Shown: positions 51,269 through 60,800 of the stretch, piece by piece | Layout: every line of letters begins with the position of its first letter | Position numbering within the stretch: position 1 is the first letter of the stretch | Source: Flavobacterium sp. KS-LB2 | GTDB lineage: Bacteria; Bacteroidota; Bacteroidia; Flavobacteriales; Flavobacteriaceae | NCBI RefSeq assembly: GCF_036895565.1 | Contig: NZ_CP145904.1 | Location: 248,001-312,000, forward strand | Direction: 5' to 3' | Length of the DNA: 64,000 nucleotides | The notes under the pieces: model-generated | Databases searched by the model: none | What the model was told of the DNA's origin: nothing | The model's input: only the letters and a program-made list of their open reading frames with translations | Translations under genes and position numbers: made by a program

Positions 51269-54049
51269 TTAAAACGTATATCCTATGTTAAAGGAGAACC
51301 CGACACCTTTTTTGAATTCTCTTAAAATCAGTGAGTCTTCAGTAATGTTTAAAGTGCTTTTGCTACCTAGTTCTTTTTTATAACTTGGATTTAAGATATT
51401 GTCTACACTAAATTTAAGTTCGATACTTTTTGAAATAGAGTTTGTCCAAACAAAATCTAATTTGCTAAAAGATTTCTCGTAGATGTGATCAATTCCTGAA
51501 GAACCTACAGCGAAAATACGATCTCCGTACACGTTGTAAACTAATGTCATGGAGTTTTTCCAATCTTTATTGAGGATGAAATCATATTTTAAATCAGAAT
51601 TGATTAACCAGCTAGAAGCACCTTGCAATTTACGATTCGTACTGTTCTCTAGTTCATTCCCTTGTTTTTTAAGATCAATTTTCACATCAGTACTCATTAA
51701 TGACGTATTGAAACCTAGAGAGAAATTAGAAAGTGATTCGTTTATTCTGCTCAATTGGAAAAGCATTTCTATTTCAGCACCATAAATAACGGCTTGCTCT
51801 GAGTTTTTGAAAGTTGTGATTTGACCACCACTATTAGCAGTTGGTTTGAATACCCTTTCAATAGGATCGTTAATCATTTTTCCAAATACTCCTACTGCAA
51901 ATAATTCTTTGTTGTTAGGAAACAATTCATATTTGAAATCTACATTATAGTTTTCGCTATCTTTTAAATCTGGGTTTCCGCTTTCTGAAGTTCCATCAGC
52001 ATTGATGTAGTTTATTGGTAATAACTCCATCGCTACTGGACGTGTTATTGTTTTTGCCAATGATAATCTCAAATTGCTATTTTCGTTCAAAATGCGTTTT
52101 GCATTTATAGACGGTAAGATGTCAAGTTTGTCATCTGTCTTTTTGCGATAAGCACTTCCAAAAGGATCTCCTTGTTCTCTATATTTTATAGTACGAGTAG
52201 AACTTTCTCCTCTAATTCCTGCATTCAAATCCCATTTTTCTCCAAAATTTAGGAACAAGTTGAAATATCCAGCATTAACAAACTGATTTAGTTTTACTTT
52301 ATAATCTCCGTTAGACTCTTCCTGAACATAAACAATTCCGTTATTGATGTCCTCGTTGATGTTTTGGCTAATCGTGCTTAAATCAGCAGTGTAGTTTTTC
52401 TCTAAATTTCTTCTTCCAGAGAAGAAACGGTAAGAAGATTGCATGTCATTCAATGAGCTATTGTATCCAATAGATAACTTATTAGGATCTTCGTTGTCTC
52501 CAAATTTCAAATTATATTCTAAAAGGGACGAGTAGTAGAAGTTTCCTTTTACATCAAGGAATTGACGGTTCAAGTTATTACCACCATAAGACATGTTTAT
52601 TTCGCTGTCATTTACTTTTATACCTGTGATGAATTTTCTATCAGGTTGTTGAAAAGAAGTTTTTACATAAGATCCACCAGCTTTTAAACTGTGTTTTCCG
52701 TCTTCGCTCAATTTATAATCTCCGTATAATTGAGAGTTCCAATAGTTAGATTCTTCGTATTGGTTCAATCGGATTAGGTTATTAGTTTGATTTGCTAAAC
52801 TATTTGTGTATCCCAATTGATCTTGAATTTTGCTTTCAGTAGCTTTAATCAAGAAGGTGTTGAAGTTTAAATTAAAACGGTTTGACTTATATTTTAAACC
52901 GGCTAAACCAGAAAAAGTAGTTTGGTAACTGTATTGCGTATTGTATAAATTATTGTCGTAGTTCCCTTGTCCAAGGTTGAAAGTTCTATCAACACCTTCT
53001 CTGTAAGAATATTTATTATCAAAATTGAAAGACATGATGTAACTAATGTTTCTTTCATTTTTAAGATTGAATTTTTGTGCATGTAAAAAACCAATACTAG
53101 AATTCAAGGGGCTTTTTGTGTTGTTTACATCCCATGATTTTTTGCCAAATCCATTTTCGTATTCAGCAGGAGAAAGTTTTTGTCCGCTTGGTACCGATCC
53201 AAAAATACTAGGAAGTGCTCTGTCATTGCCTATCATTCCTAAGCTTCCCTTAGTAGAATTGGCATCATCAGATAGTAAGAAATCTTGTAAATTATTGTTA
53301 GTCGTATATCCAAAACCAATATTCAATTTAGTGATGTTTTTTGGTTGAGGTGTTTCAATATTAACAGTTGCTCCAGCAAAATCTCCAGAAATATTAGGAT
53401 TGAAAGTTTTGTAAATATTCAATACTCCCACAACATCTGTTGGAAATAAATCCAATGGAATGATTTTTTTGAAAGGGCTATTTGATGGAGATTGTAAATC
53501 GTTTATCAATAAATTATTGTAACGGTCTTCTAATCCTCTTATGAATAATCCTCTACCGTCCACTTTAGTGATTCCAGTAATTTTAGTCAAACCTTCCTCA
53601 ACATCGCTAACTCCTTTACGGGCCATTTCTTGAGCACCAATACTTTGTTTAATTACGACTGCTTGTTTTTGGTCTAATAAAAGTGCGGTTTCCTTTTCGC
53701 GGCTAGCCGTATTTTTTATAACAACATCCTCTAGTTTGTAGCTTCCAGAACCTAACGCTTTGTTTACGGTTACGGTTTCATTTGCCACTACAGTTACAGG
53801 AACTTCTACAGATTCATATCCAACAAAACTAAATTGCAAAGTATAGTTTCCGGGTAGTATTGTTATGGTATATTTACCATCAATATCAGTATTAGTTCCT
53901 ATGTTAGTTCCTTTAATAAGAACGTTAGCAAATGGTAAGGATTGATTATTAGCATCTTTGTCTGTTAACATTCCAGAAATCGTTCCTTTGCTCTGTGAGA
54001 AAGAAATAGCTGTTATTAATAACGTGAAAAATAGTAACTTGAATTTCAT
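51269..54049 (-). CDS. TonB-dependent outer-membrane receptor
   Basis: 926 residues: a signal peptide ending near AISFSQ (about 19), a carboxypeptidase-regulatory-like domain (about 22-105, GTISGMLTDKDANNQSLPFA), a plug domain (about 130-240, with RGLFIRGLEDRYNNLLINDL) and a 22-strand barrel ending FSFNIGYTF with terminal Phe. No SusD partner follows, so this is not a classical polysaccharide locus; downstream are a surface lipoprotein and a T9SS mini-protein. It is divergent from a PhoB/PhoR-like pair, which may control it (inference). Substrate unknown. Confidence 0.92.
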   Translation of the reverse strand: MKFKLLFFTLLITAISFSQSKGTISGMLTDKDANNQSLPFANVLIKGTNIGTNTDIDGKYTITILPGNYTLQFSFVGYESVEVPVTVVANETVTVNKALGSGSYKLEDVVIKNTASREKETALLLDQKQAVVIKQSIGAQEMARKGVSDVEEGLTKITGITKVDGRGLFIRGLEDRYNNLLINDLQSPSNSPFKKIIPLDLFPTDVVGVLNIYKTFNPNISGDFAGATVNIETPQPKNITKLNIGFGYTTNNNLQDFLLSDDANSTKGSLGMIGNDRALPSIFGSVPSGQKLSPAEYENGFGKKSWDVNNTKSPLNSSIGFLHAQKFNLKNERNISYIMSFNFDNKYSYREGVDRTFNLGQGNYDNNLYNTQYSYQTTFSGLAGLKYKSNRFNLNFNTFLIKATESKIQDQLGYTNSLANQTNNLIRLNQYEESNYWNSQLYGDYKLSEDGKHSLKAGGSYVKTSFQQPDRKFITGIKVNDSEINMSYGGNNLNRQFLDVKGNFYYSSLLEYNLKFGDNEDPNKLSIGYNSSLNDMQSSYRFFSGRRNLEKNYTADLSTISQNINEDINNGIVYVQEESNGDYKVKLNQFVNAGYFNLFLNFGEKWDLNAGIRGESSTRTIKYREQGDPFGSAYRKKTDDKLDILPSINAKRILNENSNLRLSLAKTITRPVAMELLPINYINADGTSESGNPDLKDSENYNVDFKYELFPNNKELFAVGVFGKMINDPIERVFKPTANSGGQITTFKNSEQAVIYGAEIEMLFQLSRINESLSNFSLGFNTSLMSTDVKIDLKKQGNELENSTNRKLQGASSWLINSDLKYDFILNKDWKNSMTLVYNVYGDRIFAVGSSGIDHIYEKSFSKLDFVWTNSISKSIELKFSVDNILNPSYKKELGSKSTLNITEDSLILREFKKGVGFSFNIGYTF

Positions 54050-54226
54050 TTGGTTTTAATTTTTTTGCAAAGTAACGCCTGAAATGTAAAACGTAAGTTA
54101 TTGTCTTGTTATGGTTATGTTTTGTTTTGGGTCTCAAAATCACCCCAATATTAAATTACGGTTAACACCATTTGAATACCTCATTTATTATTACATTTAC
54201 ATTTAAAAAACAATTTTTGGCGCTTT

Positions 54227-54910
54227 ATGAAGAAAAAAAACACAAAGATTCTATTAGTAGATGATGAGCCAGATATCCTAGAAATTGTAGGATACAACCT
54301 TTCTCAAGAGGGGTATCAAATCGTTACAGCTGCAAATGGGAGAGAGGCTATAGCTAAGGCTAAAAAAGAAATGCCAGACCTAATTATAATGGATGTAATG
54401 ATGCCGGAAATGGATGGAATGGAAGCTTGCGAAAACATTAGAAAGATTCCTGAACTCAGTAATATAATCATTACTTTTTTGACAGCCAGAAGTGAAGATT
54501 ATTCTCAAGTAGCAGGCTTTGATGCTGGTGCGGATGATTATATCACAAAACCAATTAAACCCAAATTACTGGTCAGTAAGGTAAAAGCATTATTACGCCG
54601 ATTAAAAGAAAAGGAGCAGAACAGCGAAACACTTAACGTAGGCGGAATCGAAATAAATCGCGAAGAATACAAAATAGTTAAAGATAATGTCGAAATTGCA
54701 TTACCTAGAAAGGAGTTTGAATTGTTCTATCTACTCGCTTCAAAACCAGGAAAAGTATTCAAAAGAGATGAGATCTTGGACAAAGTATGGGGCAATGAAG
54801 TCGTGGTTGGTGGAAGAACTATTGATGTTCACATCAGAAAATTACGGGAAAAAATTGGAGAAGAATTGTTTAAAACAATAAAAGGAGTGGGCTATAAGTT
54901 TGAAGTATAA
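54227..54910 (+). CDS. OmpR/PhoB family response regulator
   Basis: 227 residues: a receiver domain (about 6-125) with acidic pair D12/D13, phospho-acceptor D56 (LIIMDVMMPEMDG), the LTAR Thr and K108 (DDYITKPIKP), then a winged-helix DNA-binding domain (about 135-227) with LPRKEFELFYLLASKPG and GRTIDVHIRKLREKIG. Layout and size match PhoB/RprY-type regulators. The kinase gene starts directly after its stop codon. The TonB receptor is divergent with a 177-nt shared upstream region, a plausible target. Confidence 0.93.
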   Translation: MKKKNTKILLVDDEPDILEIVGYNLSQEGYQIVTAANGREAIAKAKKEMPDLIIMDVMMPEMDGMEACENIRKIPELSNIIITFLTARSEDYSQVAGFDAGADDYITKPIKPKLLVSKVKALLRRLKEKEQNSETLNVGGIEINREEYKIVKDNVEIALPRKEFELFYLLASKPGKVFKRDEILDKVWGNEVVVGGRTIDVHIRKLREKIGEELFKTIKGVGYKFEV

Positions 54911-55972
54911 ATGACAATAAATTTTAAAAAAACATATCGTTTCGCCGTAAAGTCAGCGCTTTACATCACTCTTTTTTCTACAGGATTAGTTGGTTTTCTC
55001 ACGCATTTATTTTTTACTCTTTCGTATCGTTTTTGTTTAATTTTTGCAATTTCGATTGCTGCATTTTCATTCCTAGTCATACAATATCGCGTAGAGCGCT
55101 TTATCTATAAAAAAGTAAAGAAAATATACGACGATGTTGCTTTACTAGAATCCAGTACCTTCATGAACCAGCCCATAACAACTGATATGGCAACGTTAAC
55201 ACGTGAAGTGAAAAAGTTTGCTACCGATAAAAAGTTAGAAATTGAAACTTTAAAAGTTAGGGAAGAATATAGACGAGAGTTTCTTGGGAATGTTTCTCAT
55301 GAACTCAAAACCCCCCTTTTTATGGTTCAAGGTTATTTGTCAACCTTACTTGATGGAGCCATGAGTGATAAAACTATTCGAAAAAAATACTTAGAAAGAG
55401 CCGAAAAAGGAGTCGAAAGACTGATTTATATTGTACAGGATTTAGACATGATTTCTAAACTTGAAATAGGAGAACTGAATTTAGAAATCGCCGAATTCGA
55501 CATTGTAAAGTTGGTTCAAAATGTTTTTGATTTGCTCGAAATGAAAGCGTCTAAGAAAGATATTTTGTTGATGTTTGACATGAAATATAACAAGCCGGTT
55601 ATGGTGGTTGGAGATCAGGAAAAAATCCAACAAGTAGTAATGAATCTTATTGTTAATTCAATTAAATACGGAAAAGTAAAAGGTTCTACCGAAGTCAGTA
55701 TTGAAGATTTGACAGATGAAAAAGTCATTGTTCGAATCACTGATAATGGAGAAGGAATAGAGAAAAAAAATATTTCAAGACTTTTTGAGCGTTTTTACAG
55801 AGTTGATAAAAGCGGAGCGAGAACTGAAGGTGGCTCAGGTTTGGGTTTGTCAATTGTAAAACATATTATTGAAGCCCATGATGAGAAAATTTATGTGGAT
55901 AGCACGTATGGCGTGGGTTCCGAATTTTCTTTTACGCTTGAAAAAACAAAAACAAGTAAGAAGACCACATAA
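54911..55972 (+). CDS. PhoR-like membrane sensor histidine kinase
   Basis: 353 residues: two N-terminal membrane helices (about 14-34 and 40-58) with almost no periplasmic loop, a short linker, the dimerisation/phosphoacceptor box FLGNVSHELKTPLFMVQGYL with His130, and the HATPase region with N-box (VVMNLIVNSIKYGKV), G1 (ITDNGEGIEKKN) and G2 (GGSGLGLSIVKHII). The tiny sensor loop suggests it senses through a membrane partner or internally, as PhoR does. It directly follows the regulator gene. Confidence 0.93.
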   Translation: MTINFKKTYRFAVKSALYITLFSTGLVGFLTHLFFTLSYRFCLIFAISIAAFSFLVIQYRVERFIYKKVKKIYDDVALLESSTFMNQPITTDMATLTREVKKFATDKKLEIETLKVREEYRREFLGNVSHELKTPLFMVQGYLSTLLDGAMSDKTIRKKYLERAEKGVERLIYIVQDLDMISKLEIGELNLEIAEFDIVKLVQNVFDLLEMKASKKDILLMFDMKYNKPVMVVGDQEKIQQVVMNLIVNSIKYGKVKGSTEVSIEDLTDEKVIVRITDNGEGIEKKNISRLFERFYRVDKSGARTEGGSGLGLSIVKHIIEAHDEKIYVDSTYGVGSEFSFTLEKTKTSKKTT

Positions 55973-55994
55973 AATCAAAGAGTACTACTATTCT

Positions 55995-56024
55995 AAAAAT
56001 CGATTCTCAAGAATCAGTTTTTTT
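55995..56024 (+). terminator. Probable terminator of the two-component operon
   Basis: GATTC/GAATC stem with a TCAA loop, lengthened by AAAA/TTTT across a small mismatch, followed by a run of seven T. Confidence 0.55.
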
Positions 56025-56042
56025 CGGTATAACGAAGTTTGA

Positions 56043-57110
56043 TTACTTTTCAAAAACTTGAAATAAATTTGGCCATTCAATTTTAGAATCTAATCGAGGC
56101 AATCCTTTATATTCCTCAACTTCTAAAATATTTTCCATCTTGAAATCATCTTGCGTTGCATAAGGAACCAAACCTTCTTTCTTTAATTTTTTGGCTAAAT
56201 ATTCTTGTTCATATTGTCCCGGAGTTGGAATAAAAAAAGCTTTTTTTCTCAGCTGTGCTAAATCCATTATTGTAGTGTAACCCGAACGACAAAGGACCAT
56301 TTCACTTTCATTAAAAGCTAGTTCCAGTTCCGTTGAATTCATGAAGTTGTAATAGAGGACAGTACCAACTGTTGTTGTTTTTTGCTCCTTTTCAATATTT
56401 CCTTCAATAAAAATCACATTGCCATTATACCTAACGATTTCTTTTTTTAAATGCTTTTCTAACATGCCTCGTTGCGGTTCTGGGCCAGATAGAATTACCA
56501 GTAAATCATATTTTTTTGGCAATAATTTCTTTTGGAGCCTGCTCAAAGGACCAATGTATTTTGTCTTGAGATTTGGATTGTCAATATGACCGAGTTTACC
56601 TGTTAGATTTGGAGTTCCAGCAAGATCAGGAACCCAACATTCTGTATATTTTTTTATAATATATTGATGTATTTTACTCGTTATCCAAGTGGTATTTCCT
56701 GTCATCACATTTAGTTGATGGGTTATAAACACAGATGGTATTTTCTTGCTAAAAACACCTAGTCTATTATCTGAAATAATACCATCGATACCATATTTTT
56801 CAATCCAGTTCTGAATTATTTTTTTTTCTTCCAGAATAGCTTTAATCATTTTTGGACCATTCTGTATTAATTTCCATTTAAAATTGGCACCATTCTTAGC
56901 ATATTCAATTTGGTAGGATGGGAGTTCTAGTGTTTGAATATTGGGAAACTCTTTTCGCAATAATTCAAGAGCAATACCATCAGAAGCAATAATCGGGATA
57001 TAGTTGTTCTCTTGTAAAGCTCTAATGATTGGAATACAACGGGTGGCATGACCTAGACCCCAGTTTAAAGGAGCAATCAAAATAGTTTTAGGAGCGTTTT
57101 TTTTGTCCAT
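56043..57110 (-). CDS. MurG-like glycosyltransferase (GT28 type)
   Basis: 355 residues of GT-B fold. It opens TILIAPLNWGLGHATRCIPI (about 9-28), a glycine-rich loop with GHATR as in MurG-like and UDP-GlcNAc-dependent GTs. The C-terminal half has LLVILSGPEPQRGMLE, the donor-binding region CRSGYTTIMDLAQLRKKAFF and PTPGQYEQEYLAKKL. The nucleotide sugar and acceptor are unknown. The frame extends to 57125 through a TTG, but ATG 57110 (MDKKNAPKT) is preferred. No polysaccharide cluster is adjacent. It converges with the histidine kinase gene. Confidence 0.85.
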   Translation of the reverse strand: MDKKNAPKTILIAPLNWGLGHATRCIPIIRALQENNYIPIIASDGIALELLRKEFPNIQTLELPSYQIEYAKNGANFKWKLIQNGPKMIKAILEEKKIIQNWIEKYGIDGIISDNRLGVFSKKIPSVFITHQLNVMTGNTTWITSKIHQYIIKKYTECWVPDLAGTPNLTGKLGHIDNPNLKTKYIGPLSRLQKKLLPKKYDLLVILSGPEPQRGMLEKHLKKEIVRYNGNVIFIEGNIEKEQKTTTVGTVLYYNFMNSTELELAFNESEMVLCRSGYTTIMDLAQLRKKAFFIPTPGQYEQEYLAKKLKKEGLVPYATQDDFKMENILEVEEYKGLPRLDSKIEWPNLFQVFEK

Positions 57111-57236
57111 TTCTAATTGTATCAAATGTTTTTATAGGCGAAAGATACATAAGTAAAGACCTTTTTTGTATTTGTAAAATATTACTAAATTATTAAATGA
57201 TGCTTCCCATTAGTGCGCGGTTTTATGCATTAAAAT

Positions 57237-57263
57237 AAAGGCTATCTTTTATAGACAGCCTTT
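57237..57263 (-). terminator. Terminator of the Lys/Ala-rich protein gene
   Basis: 10-bp stem AAAGGCTATC/GACAGCCTTT (one G-U) with a 7-nt loop, T-rich on the minus strand, 22 nt after the stop. Confidence 0.65.
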
Positions 57264-57284
57264 ACCTTTTATTTTGTGCAAAAA

Positions 57285-57740
57285 TTAATCTTGTAAATAC
57301 GTTTTATTTCCGTTTGAGTTTATGTAATATTTCCCCCCTCGAGGACCGGTATATACTTTTTTACCATTGTATTCTCCTGTAATTTTGTCGGCTACTTTAG
57401 GTGCTTTCTCGTTTGTTTCCTTGATTTTTTTTATTGGTTTGGCACTAGTAGCTTTTTCTTTAGCTGTAGTTGCTTTGTTTTTAGCCGTTTGGACTTTATT
57501 TTTAGCTGTTTTTTTAGAAGTAGCCGCTTTTTCCTTTGCAGTTTCAACTTTATCTTTAGTTATAGCTGCTTTATCTTTTGCGGTTGCCACCTTGTTTTTT
57601 GCAGTTTCCGCTTTTTCTTTTTTGGTTTTGGCCAATTTTTCAGTTTTATCTTTTGCCGCTTTCTTTTCAGCTGTGGTTTCTTGTGCTTGCAGGTTTACAG
57701 ACAAAATAATTACAAAACATAACAACATTAATTTTTTCAT
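57285..57740 (-). CDS. Exported Lys/Ala-rich protein with C-terminal PBCV basic adaptor-like domain
   Basis: 151 residues: a signal peptide ending near LQAQ (about 19), a long Lys/Ala/Thr-rich coiled or disordered region (about 24-110) made of repeated TAK(N/D/E)K units, as in histone H1-like proteins, and a compact tail KVYTGPRGGKYYINSNGNKT (about 128-147) that matches the PBCV-specific basic adaptor domain known from chlorella viruses and some bacteria. The signal peptide argues against a DNA-compacting cytoplasmic role; a cell-surface or polymer-binding function is more likely. Single gene with its own terminator. Confidence 0.82.
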   Translation of the reverse strand: MKKLMLLCFVIILSVNLQAQETTAEKKAAKDKTEKLAKTKKEKAETAKNKVATAKDKAAITKDKVETAKEKAATSKKTAKNKVQTAKNKATTAKEKATSAKPIKKIKETNEKAPKVADKITGEYNGKKVYTGPRGGKYYINSNGNKTYLQD

Positions 57741-57824
57741 AATGGTTTGATTTTAAATTTGATATAATAAAAATAATAAAAAATAATCATATTTATAAAC
57801 GCAATCAATGAAATTGTTTCAAGA

Positions 57825-60800
57825 TTAAAAATAAGCTCTCAATTGAACATTTCCAGTATGAATGGCTTGGCTAGTTTCGCTTTTTCTCCCTTGATAATTG
57901 AAATTAATATCTAAAAATTGTGTAATATTTTTTTGTAAAAGCAATCTCCAAGTCAAGTTTTGTCCAGTTTGCAATCCTTCTAACATTTGAAATCCAACCG
58001 ATGAAAATTCATTTCCTTCAAATTTATTTTGGTAAAAAGAAACTTCTCCATTTAGCGTTATTTTTTTGTCGCTGGCGTAGGAAAAGGCTGTTCCAAAACG
58101 ATTTTGCAACAACGTTTCGAAAACTCCAATTTGGTTTTCTTTGCGCTGTAGTTCATAAAAGATATCCCAGCTAGTATTTTTAGAGAATAAATAACTGATT
58201 TTTGGGGCCAATTGATACCCATTTATTGCATAATTTTTTTCGGGAAAATTCTCAGATTGAATAGCAGTGTGAATCGTTTTGGCAAAAAAACCAAACAACC
58301 AACTTTTCTGGTACAAATGATTGTATTGCAACTGATGCGAACTGTTTGTAGCTTCCTGTGAGCCAACGGATAATAAGTTTTTTGTTTTATTTTGAAGATA
58401 AGAATAGGTCACCGAATGTTTTTGTTTCCCTCGATTGTAAAACAAGCTGTTTCTTAAACTTGAATTCAGTCCCAGAACATTTTCACTATAACCGCTAAAC
58501 GGATTTAATTCAAAATTGTCTCCGTCACTTCTCGTTTTTCTGTCTATTATAAAGGCGGTTTGATTATAAAAATAGGAAAGTAATTTTTTTAATCCTTTTT
58601 CATTTTGCCATTGATTTGGGTTTAAGGTCACGGATTGTGAGAACTTATTTTGATGTGTTTTGATATAAATTCGATTGGGTAAAAACACTCTGATAAATTT
58701 TGCTTGATCAATAAACGGTGCGACTTCAAATTCTTGTAACTCTTGAATTCCATTACCGTTATAATCATTCCAAGTGTAAACTCCTTGACCTGCAGAAACT
58801 TCTAAATACGTAAATTCTTGCTGTGGAATGCTTCCTGAATTCGTCTCGTAAACCGTTGTGCTTTGTATCAATTGATTGAAAAAACGATCCGTGTACACTA
58901 TTCTGGAATTTAGTGTAGATTCCTTTTTTCTTGTTTTATCTACATAATCTAAGATTCTATAATTAGCATAAACTGCCAAATCACTTTTGTTAGTTTGTAT
59001 TAGCTTTGATTTCAGTTGAAACGTTTGGGACGAATTCACCCGCTGAATCAAGCCGTTTTGTAAGCTGTCATTGGTTCTTCTTAAATACCCCAATTCTACA
59101 AAAACTTTAGTGCTATCGCCACGACCGGTAAAAAAACCATACTCGGTAAATTTTTGGCTTAAAGCCGAGAACTGATTGGTTGCTTTATTTTTTTCTTGAT
59201 TGTCTTCTAATCGCAAGCTGGAACCAACCCAATTTTTATCAAAATGAAAACGCATTTGAGATTGGTTTCTTAAAAATTTAGAAGATAAAACAGTACCGTC
59301 ACTTTTTAAGAAACTGCCTTGGTTTTGAAAGGTCCATTTTTTTATTCGAAATAAACCATTTAAAATATGTCTGTTGCCTGAAAAATTTTCAGAGAAATCT
59401 AGTTTTTCAAACTGATACAACAGCAGTCCTTTAGAAGTAGATTTTGGTTCTGGATTTAAGTCCAATTGCAAGCCAGAAACGAATAGACTTTGATTTCCCA
59501 CTCCAGCGATTCCTAAATTCCAATCTCTGTCAAATTCGATGTTATACAGTCGCTCCACCGATCTAAAATCTTTCTGAATAAACTGATAATTTGCAAAAGC
59601 ATCTACCTGCCATTTTTTTGAAAAAAGCCGTTGCTTGGCATTGATTTTTCCTGCTAAGCCTTGATTATTGGCATCATCAAGGGATGAAAATAAATTTTGA
59701 TCGTTGTTACTAAGGCCAATTTCAAAATCGATTGCTGTTTTCTCATCGGGCTTGTATTTTCCTAAAAAGGTGGCGACTTGAATTTTTGTTGGCGCGATGA
59801 GCTGAATTATAGGCTCGTAGTTTCCTTGAGGAATGCCATTTATCGGTTGGACATACTCATAAATTCGGGTAAGTGTTGCTGAATTTGTCACGATATAATT
59901 TCCAGTATTGGCACCAACCAAAGTAAATCGGACATTGAATAATTCTTGTTGTGGATCATTTGAATATTCGAAAATTTCTACAGCATTAAACATTGTTTTT
60001 CGATACAGTACTTTGTTCTCAGAGTAGGTGTCGGAATAGGCCGATGGTGCCGTCATTAAATTTTGATTGTCTCCGGCATTAGTTAATATGAGAGCTTGTT
60101 CTTGTGATAAATTTTGTTGCAATGGTTGGTTTTTCAGGTCGTTTTCCGAATATAAATAGCCTCCAAAACTCCATTTTTTATTTTTATGAGTGGCTCCGGC
60201 ATACGTCACAAAACGGGTATAATTCCTATCGGAATATTGATATTCTATAGCAATTCGCATTTCTGAAGTGATGGTAAAAAGGGGTGTGAATACAATTTCG
60301 CCTGCATTATAATCTATCGTATAATCATTGTTTTCGCCTCTTTTTAATAAAATCCCATTTACATAAACACGCTCTGAACCCGAGACAACTAGAACATACA
60401 ATTCTCCATTTTGACCTTTTAATTTGTACGGACCTTGATTGCCTTCTTGCCCCACAAAATTACTTTTGGCATATTGACCCCGAACTAGTGCAGCCGATGC
60501 AAAGAGATTCGTTTTGTTTTCTTCGGTTCCAAAGTTGAAATTAGTGGCTAATCCCTGTACTTTTTTATTAAAATTAAGGAATTGCGTTTTCTTGTTCTCC
60601 AGAAAAATATCCCCTGCCCGAATGTTCCAATCTTCACTGAATAATTCCATAAAAATATTGTCAAACTGATCTAGTTTTTGAGAATAGCCACCGTCCTGCA
60701 ATGGAATATTACTGTCTTGAATGGAAGCTCTCAAACTTACTTTTTCGGAAATTTTACCGGTGATTTGTAAATCTAAATTAGAATTTAAAACTGCATTTTG

